A stretch of 23,978 bases of DNA, taken from contig JAOZLU010000035.1 in assembly GCA_029934695.1 (NCBI GenBank), positions 1 through 23,978 on the forward strand, in the 5' to 3' direction. The notes beneath the pieces are model-generated. The model was given only the letters and a program-made list of their open reading frames with translations, was not told the DNA's origin and did no database searches. Positions 13,498 through 22,565 of this stretch are shown here, piece after piece. The position numbers were made by a program, and so were the translations under genes. Every line of letters starts with the position of its first letter. Within the stretch, counting starts at the first letter, position 1. The stretch comes from Desulfobacterales bacterium (GTDB taxonomy: Bacteria; Desulfobacterota; Desulfobacteria; Desulfobacterales; 4be13).

Positions 13498-16119
13498 TCA
13501 AGTTCGTTTCATACTCCTATTTAAGAAGTTTTTGATGCGAACTTTGAATGATTTATCATGTCTTTCCTTTGCTTCCTTAAGCAATTTTATCCATTCATCC
13601 AAGATTTCTTTTTTCTGGCACTTCTTATCTGCTTTTATCAAAGTACCCAGCTTTTTTTTCTCTGGTCCCGATAACTTTATAAGCACGTCAACCATATCGT
13701 GCCACATATAACCGTATAATTGTTTAATAGACGGATTTTCCTCATTCGGCATCAGAGAAAGATAATATACTATAAAATGAACAAAACCTTCTCTTCCGCT
13801 TTTCTTATTCTTTTTCAGAATTTTAGAAAGGTTTGTCATGTAATTTGATTTAAGTTCCGGCTCCAGCCCAGAAACTGCCAAAAAGTTCAAAACCCTGCCA
13901 TGATCCTCTGGCGAAGATGCAATGGAAAGCAACTTAGGCAGAATCCACTTCAGATATTTTTTATATCTTTTGCCAAGCATGCCTTCTAAATCCGGTGGAG
14001 CAGAACCGAACAGTTCAACTATTGGCTTATCGCACTCGTAAATATTCATCCCCAGTCTGATCAGCCCTGTCATATCAGGCAATGTTCTGACTTTTCTTTG
14101 TCGCTTAATTTCTGATATGAATAATATTTCTTCTACAAGTTTTTGAGAAGGATGAGATACAGGAAGTCCTTGTTCAAATCCTTCTACAATTCGGGTCAGC
14201 AAAGCGTCATTGTTTATCTCAGAAGCATGCTCAAGAATTTTGGAGCATTCTCCGATAAACTGCCTGTCTTTCAGATATTCTATATAATTTTCTGCAGCAA
14301 CAGTAAAATACCTGTCGCGATAATCAGATATCTCAGAAAAGATTGCGTCGTAATAGGACCAGAAAAATTCCATTTTATTTTCAGACAGTGTAAGTAAAAA
14401 AAGAAACTCGTCATAGATAAAAGAGTCATGTCCCATTTCAATAATCCGAATACGGACCATGACTGCCCAATCACTCTTCTTTGATTTTAATGCCTTGCTG
14501 AAACTTCTTAACAAAGCGTCGCGTGATTCACCTCGTTCCGCTGTATGCGTGATTCCTAATACGATTAACTGTGCAAAGAAATTATGATCTTTGTTGGTCT
14601 TCTCAAGGGCCATGCTTAAATTGTTCTCAGAACGGATCAGTAAAGCGAAACAGGTTTGGAGAAAGGAAATAAATTCATGGTTTTCGGCAGCCTGTTCCCA
14701 TGTATATCCCAAATCAGTCAGGTTATTCACCATTAGGATGAAATAAATTCCCGAATGCTCCGGCACATCATCATTTGAAAGTAAGTCTGATAATTCTCTC
14801 AGTAATTCAGGATCTGTCAGACAGCGTAGCAAGTCCTCACGATGCTGCCTGTTCAAAAGTATGACATCATTATTAAATTCGATAATCTGTTTTTTGTCTG
14901 TTTGCTCATGCTCAATGATCATAAGGCGCAATGAATGAAAGAAAAAATTATATGCGTTGTCATAATGGGAGGGTACGCCTGTTTCCCTTGCCACTCTGAA
15001 CAAAAATTCGGTAACAACCTGCGCTGCTCCAATATCTGCACTGCCGCTTATCTTCTCAGTGATCTCATTGATTCTTTCTGACAAATGCCCAAGCACTTCA
15101 GCCGGAGCGTATGTATTGGCAAACTGAATCGCAGAGATCAGGTTCTCATAACTCATATCAGCAATGCCGGTTCCTGAAATGGTAAACAAATCATGAGCGG
15201 CATCCATTTCAGCATTAATTACATCATAACTGAACTGATCTATAAAATCGTGAAATGCGATCAGATTATCTCTTGATATGGAGTAACCGATATCAACGAC
15301 CTGATTAAACTTATAGACACCTTCCATTTCACTGCTTTCACCCTGAACAAAGTCAAACAGAGAATACTGAAAGTTGCGTTGGGTTTCAGTAAATGCGAAA
15401 CGCCCTCCATTGCGGGGTGTTGAACAAATCAGAGCATTCATACCTTCCGGATCATAAGTATAGGTTGTGAATGTCAGCGTATGGGCCAATCTTACCGGAA
15501 AAGCCATCTGGATCGCTCCGATCCAATATGGAATATTTTCCTGTTCATCACAGAGAATCAGACGTCGGTGGGATTGCTCATAGCTGAGTATTGCTGTGAG
15601 CATATCTTTCAGGTTCTCAATACCATACTCCTCAATAAAGTCCGTGATTACATTAACGTCTAAATTTCCATTTGGAGATATGTCTTTTAGATCAATGGGT
15701 AAAAGGGGAGAAGGAGCATCATCTGTGTCAGCTTCATCTTGGGTTAACCGATCTCTGAACACGGGTGATCCATATAACTGAATCGGATAAAACGGCCAGT
15801 ATCCATTTTCGAGAATTAATGCATGACAAAAATAGTTGCCATAGCGTCCTGAGTAATCCTGACCCACATATTTTGACTGACACACACCGTACCGTCCGCT
15901 TTTCAGGCGAAAGAATACAAAGGATACAGGGAAAAGAAGTTCGATTTGCTCCGGGTCTGGCTGTGAAGGAAGATCATTCGGAGGCACATATACCCCATAA
16001 CGCTCGATCTCCTTGCGCTCATCTTCAGTAATCCCTTCAGACATGGCATAAGCCTGAAAGCCGGGACCTGATGAAAGCCCTTTTCTGCAGGACGTATAAT
16101 ATAACTGATAAGTTTTCAT
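13498..16119 (-). CDS. GTPase-associated protein 1-like protein (GAP1-N2 type)
   Basis: The 873-residue protein opens with QLYYTSCRKGLSSGPGFQ (5-22), followed by GRYGNYFCHALIL (91-103), which I recognise as the N-terminal domain type 2 of GTPase-associated protein 1. About residues 150-480 form a middle domain and the rest is helical, ending in a lysine-rich tail. No membrane segment, signal peptide or P-loop is visible. Members are known from comparative genomics as constant neighbours of the double-GTPases, where they are proposed as adaptors or effectors; no reaction is established that I know of. The ATG at 16119 lies seven bases after the stop of the soluble GTPase gene, and AAAAGGTAAG across that stop provides the ribosome-binding site, so the two are coupled. 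Domain borders are approximate. Confidence 0.75.
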   Translation of the reverse strand: MKTYQLYYTSCRKGLSSGPGFQAYAMSEGITEDERKEIERYGVYVPPNDLPSQPDPEQIELLFPVSFVFFRLKSGRYGVCQSKYVGQDYSGRYGNYFCHALILENGYWPFYPIQLYGSPVFRDRLTQDEADTDDAPSPLLPIDLKDISPNGNLDVNVITDFIEEYGIENLKDMLTAILSYEQSHRRLILCDEQENIPYWIGAIQMAFPVRLAHTLTFTTYTYDPEGMNALICSTPRNGGRFAFTETQRNFQYSLFDFVQGESSEMEGVYKFNQVVDIGYSISRDNLIAFHDFIDQFSYDVINAEMDAAHDLFTISGTGIADMSYENLISAIQFANTYAPAEVLGHLSERINEITEKISGSADIGAAQVVTEFLFRVARETGVPSHYDNAYNFFFHSLRLMIIEHEQTDKKQIIEFNNDVILLNRQHREDLLRCLTDPELLRELSDLLSNDDVPEHSGIYFILMVNNLTDLGYTWEQAAENHEFISFLQTCFALLIRSENNLSMALEKTNKDHNFFAQLIVLGITHTAERGESRDALLRSFSKALKSKKSDWAVMVRIRIIEMGHDSFIYDEFLFLLTLSENKMEFFWSYYDAIFSEISDYRDRYFTVAAENYIEYLKDRQFIGECSKILEHASEINNDALLTRIVEGFEQGLPVSHPSQKLVEEILFISEIKRQRKVRTLPDMTGLIRLGMNIYECDKPIVELFGSAPPDLEGMLGKRYKKYLKWILPKLLSIASSPEDHGRVLNFLAVSGLEPELKSNYMTNLSKILKKNKKSGREGFVHFIVYYLSLMPNEENPSIKQLYGYMWHDMVDVLIKLSGPEKKKLGTLIKADKKCQKKEILDEWIKLLKEAKERHDKSFKVRIKNFLNRSMKRT

Positions 16120-16126
16120 TCTGTTC

Positions 16127-17395
16127 TTACCTTTTCCGCCAGAGAGTATTCAAAAACTGAATCGTCCCCTTTAGCCATTCCAGAAGGGATTTCCTGTTAT
16201 CCTTCACAAGTTTGTGTTTCCAAAGCAGCCAGAGAAAAGGATCTTCAACACGGCGAGGTCTGAGCTTGCTGATCTTCTGACTCCCATGGGGGTTGCATCC
16301 CAATGAGGTCAGTCCAAAGAACGCATGTTCCTTAAAGTTATGTTTAAGCTGCTGAACGAGATAATCGCCTGACCATTCTTTAAGCAGGGATTCCATCTCG
16401 CTGTTCACATCTTCAAAGTCTCCGATATCAAAAAGATTGGTATGCCTGCTCGGATAATTGAGACAGGTTGACGGATCAAGCATCGAATCAAGGGCATCAA
16501 TCTTGGAAAAGGCCACAGCCACAGGAATACCTATCCGTTGGTCTGCTTTCAGATTGTTGGTCTTGCGGATAAGATTTGCCGTTCTTGCAAGCAGATCCTC
16601 CGCTTCGGTATTTTCGTTGGGCAACGGAGTGCCCGCCAAATTCGCTCTTACATCAGGCAATTGAAGAGGGTCCAACAGGAAAATGATTCCCGATGAATTA
16701 CAGATGTATCTGTTTTCTGTTGCCATCGTATTTTCATCATCCAAATCCTCACCAGCCGTATCAAAGAACACAATGGTAACTGCATGGCGAACTTTGATTT
16801 TTCCGAACAATCCCCTGCCCATAAATGAAAGCGTGTATATGAGCGGGATACGGACACTGAAATCAGTTCTGGCAGATCGTGTCGCCTGTATGATCTCCTT
16901 TTTTCGGAAGATCGGATTATGGAAATCACTACGATAACGTTTCATCGTACCATCATTGAGAGGTTGGAGATTGCAGTCATAACCCGCCCCGATCTCATTC
17001 ATAATTTTGTGGAGAAGGACTGATATATAGTGGCTTTTTCCTGCCTCCTTTGCGCCGATGACCGAGAAAATCAGATCTTTGAAATCGCCTGTGGTATAAG
17101 GCAGTTCAGAATGGCAGTCAGGGCAGACACGCTCTGATGTTTTTTCATTACAATTGGAACAAATTGCCTCTTTCGGCATTTTTAACAAGCTGATCACTCT
17201 CTTAAAAATATTAGTCGGTCGGGAGATTTGGACTATCCTTCGCTTCATCTGAGCAGGAATTCCCCTGAAATCCGACCATGCCTGATCCGGTTCCGGTGGG
17301 CATCTTTTGGGGTCGCTGGCGCAACGAAACTCTACATCATAGAGGCTGTTCCGGCTGAAGCAGAAAGGGCAAATATAATGTCGTCTGAATTTCAT
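16127..17395 (-). CDS. Soluble zinc-ribbon GTPase (double-GTPase-like)
   Basis: The 422-residue protein carries an N-terminal cysteine cluster (CPFC 9-12, C25, C32) and a zinc ribbon (CSNC 79-82, CPDC 91-94), then a P-loop GTPase domain: SVIGAKEAGKSH (111-122) is Walker A, FFDTAGED (210-217) the DxxG motif, FSKID (296-300) replaces NKxD with Ser-Lys-x-Asp, and LTSLG near 362 is the G5. The C-terminal VEDPFLWLLW (383-391 region) matches the end of the membrane GTPase, so the two are distant paralogues. No membrane segment is visible. The Ser in place of Asn/Thr in G4 is a mild change that some GTPases tolerate. The ATG at 17395 is preceded by AAGGAAAC. Confidence 0.8.
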   Translation of the reverse strand: MKFRRHYICPFCFSRNSLYDVEFRCASDPKRCPPEPDQAWSDFRGIPAQMKRRIVQISRPTNIFKRVISLLKMPKEAICSNCNEKTSERVCPDCHSELPYTTGDFKDLIFSVIGAKEAGKSHYISVLLHKIMNEIGAGYDCNLQPLNDGTMKRYRSDFHNPIFRKKEIIQATRSARTDFSVRIPLIYTLSFMGRGLFGKIKVRHAVTIVFFDTAGEDLDDENTMATENRYICNSSGIIFLLDPLQLPDVRANLAGTPLPNENTEAEDLLARTANLIRKTNNLKADQRIGIPVAVAFSKIDALDSMLDPSTCLNYPSRHTNLFDIGDFEDVNSEMESLLKEWSGDYLVQQLKHNFKEHAFFGLTSLGCNPHGSQKISKLRPRRVEDPFLWLLWKHKLVKDNRKSLLEWLKGTIQFLNTLWRKR

Positions 17396-17477
17396 GATTT
17401 TGTTTCCTTATGTTTTTCAGATCGGATATAACGGATCATAAAATAAGATTCAGATAAAAATCTGTCTCTGTCAGTAT

Positions 17478-20450
17478 TCAGAATAATCGAAGTTTCTCTT
17501 TGCCTCGTGACATAAGACGATATTTCTGCAATTGGTTATCATCCACAAAAAACAGCTTGGCATAAGTGTTCCTGGCTAATTCACGAGTTGATATTTCAAT
17601 AGCTGTCGGTTCTGTTCTGATTACAGTTCCTTTCTTGACAGTGCAGACAACATTACCATCAGACTTTCTAAGCGGCAGATTACCAATTTTTTTAACAAGA
17701 ATTGCTTCCGGTATTCTGATTTTGGAGGCATTGCCGCCTGTCAGAACAAGTGATGAAGATTTTATTTTTCCCAAAAGATTTTTAGCTATCTGTACTTCAT
17801 AGAAAATTTCCTGAACTTCGGCGTTTGAAACCAGAGACTGCCGGCCTGTCGAACATAAGGTTTGGCTTCCTTCATCAGCCATCACAAACACCGTAAAATA
17901 ATGGTCCTTTTTTTCCGGTTTCCTTATCACAAAACCTGACTCTTTGTCATACTGCTTTTTGGTAAAAAGTGTACTCATTGCTGAAGTATCGTCTGAGGTC
18001 TGAGGATAATCATGGTATTTGTAAGCGACCAGGACTTTTTGGGAGCCTGCTGGCCAATCCCATTCGAGATAAATCTTTCCCGAACTGATCTCTCCTCTTA
18101 AATTCTTAATATCATCAATGGAGGTGACGGTTTTGGATTCTCCTGCCACCGCAATATCGCCTTCCACAGTAACTGGCAAGACATGAATGGCACCCTGAAA
18201 ATTTACATGCCATTGAGCATTTCCCATGCGTTGAACCGGAATCTGGGTTCCCAGTTCTGAAATCTGATTTTTGGAAAAGCTTGTACCCGTGGAAAAGGGA
18301 AAAGGGTGTTTGGAAAAGAACAGCAGCACCGTTCCTTTCGCAGGATGCAACCATCTGAAGTCAAGATTTTTTCCAATCTTCTGTATCTTCAGATCATTTA
18401 TCGGTTCCGGAGGTCTTATGGGCCTGGACTGGCAGGTCATACCTGGGGACAGGCATTTTTTTCCTTTTTCATCCTGAAAAATGACCGCCATAAAATAACT
18501 GTAAAGCATGTCATTAATCAGACCGGCATCTGTGAAACCGTCAATTCGTACCCCTGAGAGTCTCTGACCGTCACCCGGTTTAAGAGGAACACCACCCTTC
18601 TTTCTCCAGACCTCGACTTCCCTTGCTCTGGCCGGCACTTTCCATGAAAAGTTCAGACAGGAATCTCCTGGGATGATCTGAAGGTTTTCAATCTCAGCCA
18701 TCCGCATCAGCGGACCTGCAATCGCCCCATGCCGGGAGGCCACTTCACCCCGGACAGAAAACACCGCATAGTAATAGAACTGGCCTGGCTCGGCTTTTGG
18801 GTCATCCAAAACTGTGTGGAGGGTTTCAGCCAGAATATCTCCATCACTGCTGTTGACAGGCTGACTCCCTGTTTTACGGAGAACACGATAAACAATGTCA
18901 CCTCTTGATTTACTGGGTGCCCACTCAAGGGTGATGGTTTGATGTAAAGTGCTGGTATTAAGCCTGCCTGGCGGATCAGGAGGGAGTTTTGCCATCCCCT
19001 CAATGGCTTCCTGGCAATCTTTACATTCAGTAATGGCTGTTGAATACGCATCAATGATTTTATCTCCGTCAGTGGCTGTCTTTGCTTTTTTTACCCATGA
19101 TTCAGCCGCGGCAATCTTCTGATTTATTTTCTTTCCAAGAGACAACTCAGGATGAGACTGATCCAGATTCCTGAGTTTGGCCAAAGCCTGTCGGGACTGA
19201 TAGAACAGGCGGTTGTTTATCAGGCTGTGAATTTTCTGAACAACCTGCTCCACAGCATGTTTCTGGGATCGTATATGCAGTATTGAGTTAGTTATTTCCG
19301 GATGGTCAGGCCAAAAAACCCCTGCTTGTTGAAATAAACTGATCGCTGCATCCAGGTCTTTTTGGGCCAAAGCCACCTTTCCCTTCTCTATCAGTCGGGT
19401 GGCATTAGGCATATCTCCGATATGAAAACCGCATTTATTGCAGACATGAGCAGTGGAAGGGCTTGTGTGTTTACATTTGGGGCATTTCACAATAAGCGGA
19501 TGACCGCAGTCGGAACAATTGGATGAACCTGAAAGATTCATTATGCCGCAGACACCACACTGTCTCATCTCATCTATGGAGAGTTTGGCTGGAATATTGA
19601 CAGCCCACTTTTTTCCGTTACAGTATTCCTTTATATATTCATCGGCCTCATCCTTTTTCATCCTTAAACTTAAAGCCTTTTTCATAAGCGCGTCATACAC
19701 TTGGGCAGCAATGTGCTTATCCGCCGATCCCGCTGTGTCAATAGCTTCATCTAAGGCTGCCATAAGTGCCTGGGCCAAGGTGGCGTCATAAGCATCCCGC
19801 ATCCCTTTGGAATTGAAAATATTCAGGCAATGTCCAATCAATTCTCCGCTTGCTGTAATAGCCGCATCTTTGTGAGAGACTTTTCTGATTTCCGCATCTT
19901 TGTCTTTGGTACGATTCTGAAGCGCTTTCAGGCTTGAAGTCGGCGAACGCTCGATAAAATCATATAATGATGATTTTCCAAGAATCTGAAGTGCGTCTGC
20001 AATCTTTCTGGCAGTTGTTTTGTCAAGCGTCTTTCTTCCCTGTTTCTGCTTCTTGTCTTTGGCAATTGGGACTTTTATTCTTTTCCGAATATCAGGTTCG
20101 GGAATTTTTGGAAATTTTTTGGCAAGCCTTGAAATTTCCTTTTCGGAAATGCTCCCTTTTGAAGAGAGAATTTTAATGGCATCATCAAGAGCTTTGTATT
20201 TCTCCTTCTCAATTTGCGCTGAAAGGACTTTTGCTTCATTTACTTCAGCCCTCCTTAAATTGTCATCAGCCATCACTCTTTTTATGTCAGAGATAAAGCC
20301 GAGATATAATTGCGCCTTCCGTCCTTTGCTCGGATGATTGCGAAGTCTTGACCATTCAGCCTGTTTCTTTTTGATGGCCGCTTCTATCTTAGTGCAGTTG
20401 CTCTCATCAACCGGGAGTTCAAGCAGGATGTAATAATTTTCTCTTTCCAT
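17478..20450 (-). CDS. Multidomain scaffold: J-like N-terminus, zinc ribbons, TPR-like helices, FN3-like domains
   Basis: I recognise domains but not the family. Residues 1-65 look like a degenerate J domain: YYILLELPVDES at the start and helices around RNHPSKG, with HPS at 39-41 where functional DnaJ proteins have HPD. Residues 65-290 are basic and helical. A double zinc ribbon follows: C298, C301, C312, C315 and C323, C326, C337, C340. Residues about 350-490 fit TPR-like helices, and about 495-870 fit three or four fibronectin type III-like beta domains (for example VYRVLRKTG and PGQFYYYAVFS). The tail ends KEKLRLF, close to the GKLRRLF end of the neighbouring Hsp70. No signal peptide exists, so the FN3-like domains are cytoplasmic. 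The ATG at 20450 has no clear Shine-Dalgarno; it lies 47 bp after the Hsp70-vWA gene. Role as scaffold or co-chaperone is inference. Confidence 0.72.
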   Translation of the reverse strand: MERENYYILLELPVDESNCTKIEAAIKKKQAEWSRLRNHPSKGRKAQLYLGFISDIKRVMADDNLRRAEVNEAKVLSAQIEKEKYKALDDAIKILSSKGSISEKEISRLAKKFPKIPEPDIRKRIKVPIAKDKKQKQGRKTLDKTTARKIADALQILGKSSLYDFIERSPTSSLKALQNRTKDKDAEIRKVSHKDAAITASGELIGHCLNIFNSKGMRDAYDATLAQALMAALDEAIDTAGSADKHIAAQVYDALMKKALSLRMKKDEADEYIKEYCNGKKWAVNIPAKLSIDEMRQCGVCGIMNLSGSSNCSDCGHPLIVKCPKCKHTSPSTAHVCNKCGFHIGDMPNATRLIEKGKVALAQKDLDAAISLFQQAGVFWPDHPEITNSILHIRSQKHAVEQVVQKIHSLINNRLFYQSRQALAKLRNLDQSHPELSLGKKINQKIAAAESWVKKAKTATDGDKIIDAYSTAITECKDCQEAIEGMAKLPPDPPGRLNTSTLHQTITLEWAPSKSRGDIVYRVLRKTGSQPVNSSDGDILAETLHTVLDDPKAEPGQFYYYAVFSVRGEVASRHGAIAGPLMRMAEIENLQIIPGDSCLNFSWKVPARAREVEVWRKKGGVPLKPGDGQRLSGVRIDGFTDAGLINDMLYSYFMAVIFQDEKGKKCLSPGMTCQSRPIRPPEPINDLKIQKIGKNLDFRWLHPAKGTVLLFFSKHPFPFSTGTSFSKNQISELGTQIPVQRMGNAQWHVNFQGAIHVLPVTVEGDIAVAGESKTVTSIDDIKNLRGEISSGKIYLEWDWPAGSQKVLVAYKYHDYPQTSDDTSAMSTLFTKKQYDKESGFVIRKPEKKDHYFTVFVMADEGSQTLCSTGRQSLVSNAEVQEIFYEVQIAKNLLGKIKSSSLVLTGGNASKIRIPEAILVKKIGNLPLRKSDGNVVCTVKKGTVIRTEPTAIEISTRELARNTYAKLFFVDDNQLQKYRLMSRGKEKLRLF

Positions 20451-20496
20451 AGTTCAAATCCACATCATCTGAAAAACAGCTCAGGAATAATCTGAT

Positions 20497-22548
20497 TTAA
20501 AATAACCTCCTAAGTTTACCAGATTCAGTAAGTTCCTGAGCAATTGTACTGAAAGTTTCAGTCAATTCGTTTAAATTTGTAAAAAAACTGTTTTGGTCTG
20601 AAGAAGATATCTGGCGTAAAAAATCTCTGTCAGCGTGTCCGAATCCGATTCCTATAATTTCTGTCTCAGCTTTATGGCATCTTTTCGCTCGCTTGACAGC
20701 ATAGGGTTGATTTCTCCAAACTCCGTCTGCCAAGACGATTCCATAGCGTAACCCGGATCTGCGATATAAAAGATTATATATCTCGTCAAACGGGTGGGCA
20801 TCATTGCCGTAGCCAGTACGACCTATAGTAAGTCCTTTAACAGACTTGGCTATCTTCTTGGCATTCTGACAGGCTTTCAGGTCAACAAAAACTTCGTCAG
20901 AAAAAGAGATAAGCCCGATGGATGTATTGGTCAGATCACACTGACTGACAAAAGCATGGGCAGCTTTTTTGGCTTCTGTCAGAGGTTGTCCGTTCATACT
21001 TCCAGACAAGTCGAAAGCTAAATAAACAAAGAGATGCTCTCTGACTTCCTCTTGAACCGGAGGCATGGCAAAACGATCAGGTATGTCTTCAGGCAAAGGT
21101 TCAACAGAAAGCATGAGAGGCTTTTTACTATTTCGTTCTTTAGCAGAAACATTAACCACTCCGTTTTTGTTATAAGCATATGATATATCTATTATGGCTT
21201 CTTTGCCTGAAATGGAAGGGATATCAGAAAAAACATATTTTCCCAGATAAGTACATCCCATCGGATCATCAGATTCTCCCTGTGTCATATATACTTCAAG
21301 TTTGCTGTCACCTCTGCGGCTGACGCTAAGTTTATAAGGTCTGGTTTGAAGAGCAGGAATGGCTAAATTTTTTTGGATGATGATACTGTTGATGTATTTT
21401 GTGTTATCTTCATTAACAGCAATCAGGCCTAAACTGTGACTCATAACATCTTGAATTTTCTTTGTAGCGGACAACAGGAAAAGTGATGAAGAAGTTTTGC
21501 TGTCTATCTGAGCCTGAACTGCTGCTCCAATCGCCACAGCTTCATCAACATTGACACCGGATATCGGTTTTTTGCCCGACATTCTCTCCACATAATCCCA
21601 CACCATCGGCATACGGGTGGAGCCTCCGACCAGAAGCACACCACTCAGTTCTTTCCATTTCAACCGCGCATCGCTTAAAACCTGCTCTGTCAGGATCTGT
21701 GTTCGCTCCATGAGGTCTTTTGTCATTTCCTCGAACATGGATCGGGTAATTTCATAAGCTTCCCTTTCTCCCTGATAAGTGATGGAAACTCTTGTCTTAT
21801 TCCGGTTGGAGAGTTGTTTTTTTGCATCTTCGCATCGGACCAGAAGGTCATTGAAGGTGATTGAATCATCTAACGGATCAATCCCATGATCATCACGAAA
21901 ACATTCTCCCAGGTAAGTGGCAATTCGGTCATCCCAATCCTTTCCTCCCAGTTCATGATCTCCATCCGTTCCAATAACTTCAATGGCAGACTTTGTTATC
22001 CGGACAATTGTAACATCATAAGTACCCCCTCCCAAATCATAGACAAGTGCTGTCTGACGACTCGAATTTTTGCTTATTCCGTAAGCAAGCGCGGCAGCCG
22101 TGGGTTCATTTATAATTCGGAGAACTTTCAGGCCGGCAATCTCACCCGCCTTTATGGTTGCTTCCCGTTGAAAATTATTGAAATAAGCCGGTACTGTGAT
22201 GACAGCCTGATTCACAGAAGAGCCTAAATCGGATTCAGCATCGTTTTTCAGTTTGCGAAGCAGTATTGCGGACAAATCTGTCGGTGTATAATCCCGACCG
22301 CCAAAGTTCAAAAAGAAATGGTGGTCTCCCATGCTTCTTTTAAAGAATGAAGCCACCTCAGATTCACCCAGAGCCTGCATTTCTTTGGCTTCATCTCCGA
22401 CAATTGATTCTCCTCCTCCGAAATAGATGACAGAAGGTGTGAGAGATTTTCCCTGACTGTTCGACAGGATTTTGGGACGGCCTGTTTTATCAACAGTTGC
22501 CACACTGGAAAAGGTCGTGCCCAAATCTATTCCAAGACTGTATTTCAT
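20497..22548 (-). CDS. Hsp70 chaperone fused to a von Willebrand factor A domain
   Basis: The 683-residue protein has a full Hsp70 ATPase domain: GIDLGTTFSS (6-15), INEPTAAALAYG (146-157), the second phosphate loop DLGGGTYDVT (171-180) and VGGSTRMPMV (307-316). A short beta-type substrate-binding domain follows (about 365-480), with AYNKNGVVNVSAKER near its end as in DnaK. In place of the helical lid stands a vWA domain (about 505-680) with an intact metal-site start DLSGS at 513-517, a Thr at 578 and LADG near 607-609. The usual interdomain linker DVLLLD is absent. The vWA domain likely binds a partner through a metal ion rather than folding clients (inference). The ATG at 22548 lies 17 bp after the upstream Hsp70 stop, with GGAGA as ribosome-binding site. 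Confidence 0.9.
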   Translation of the reverse strand: MKYSLGIDLGTTFSSVATVDKTGRPKILSNSQGKSLTPSVIYFGGGESIVGDEAKEMQALGESEVASFFKRSMGDHHFFLNFGGRDYTPTDLSAILLRKLKNDAESDLGSSVNQAVITVPAYFNNFQREATIKAGEIAGLKVLRIINEPTAAALAYGISKNSSRQTALVYDLGGGTYDVTIVRITKSAIEVIGTDGDHELGGKDWDDRIATYLGECFRDDHGIDPLDDSITFNDLLVRCEDAKKQLSNRNKTRVSITYQGEREAYEITRSMFEEMTKDLMERTQILTEQVLSDARLKWKELSGVLLVGGSTRMPMVWDYVERMSGKKPISGVNVDEAVAIGAAVQAQIDSKTSSSLFLLSATKKIQDVMSHSLGLIAVNEDNTKYINSIIIQKNLAIPALQTRPYKLSVSRRGDSKLEVYMTQGESDDPMGCTYLGKYVFSDIPSISGKEAIIDISYAYNKNGVVNVSAKERNSKKPLMLSVEPLPEDIPDRFAMPPVQEEVREHLFVYLAFDLSGSMNGQPLTEAKKAAHAFVSQCDLTNTSIGLISFSDEVFVDLKACQNAKKIAKSVKGLTIGRTGYGNDAHPFDEIYNLLYRRSGLRYGIVLADGVWRNQPYAVKRAKRCHKAETEIIGIGFGHADRDFLRQISSSDQNSFFTNLNELTETFSTIAQELTESGKLRRLF

Positions 22549-22565
22549 AGTTTTTTCTCCGAATC

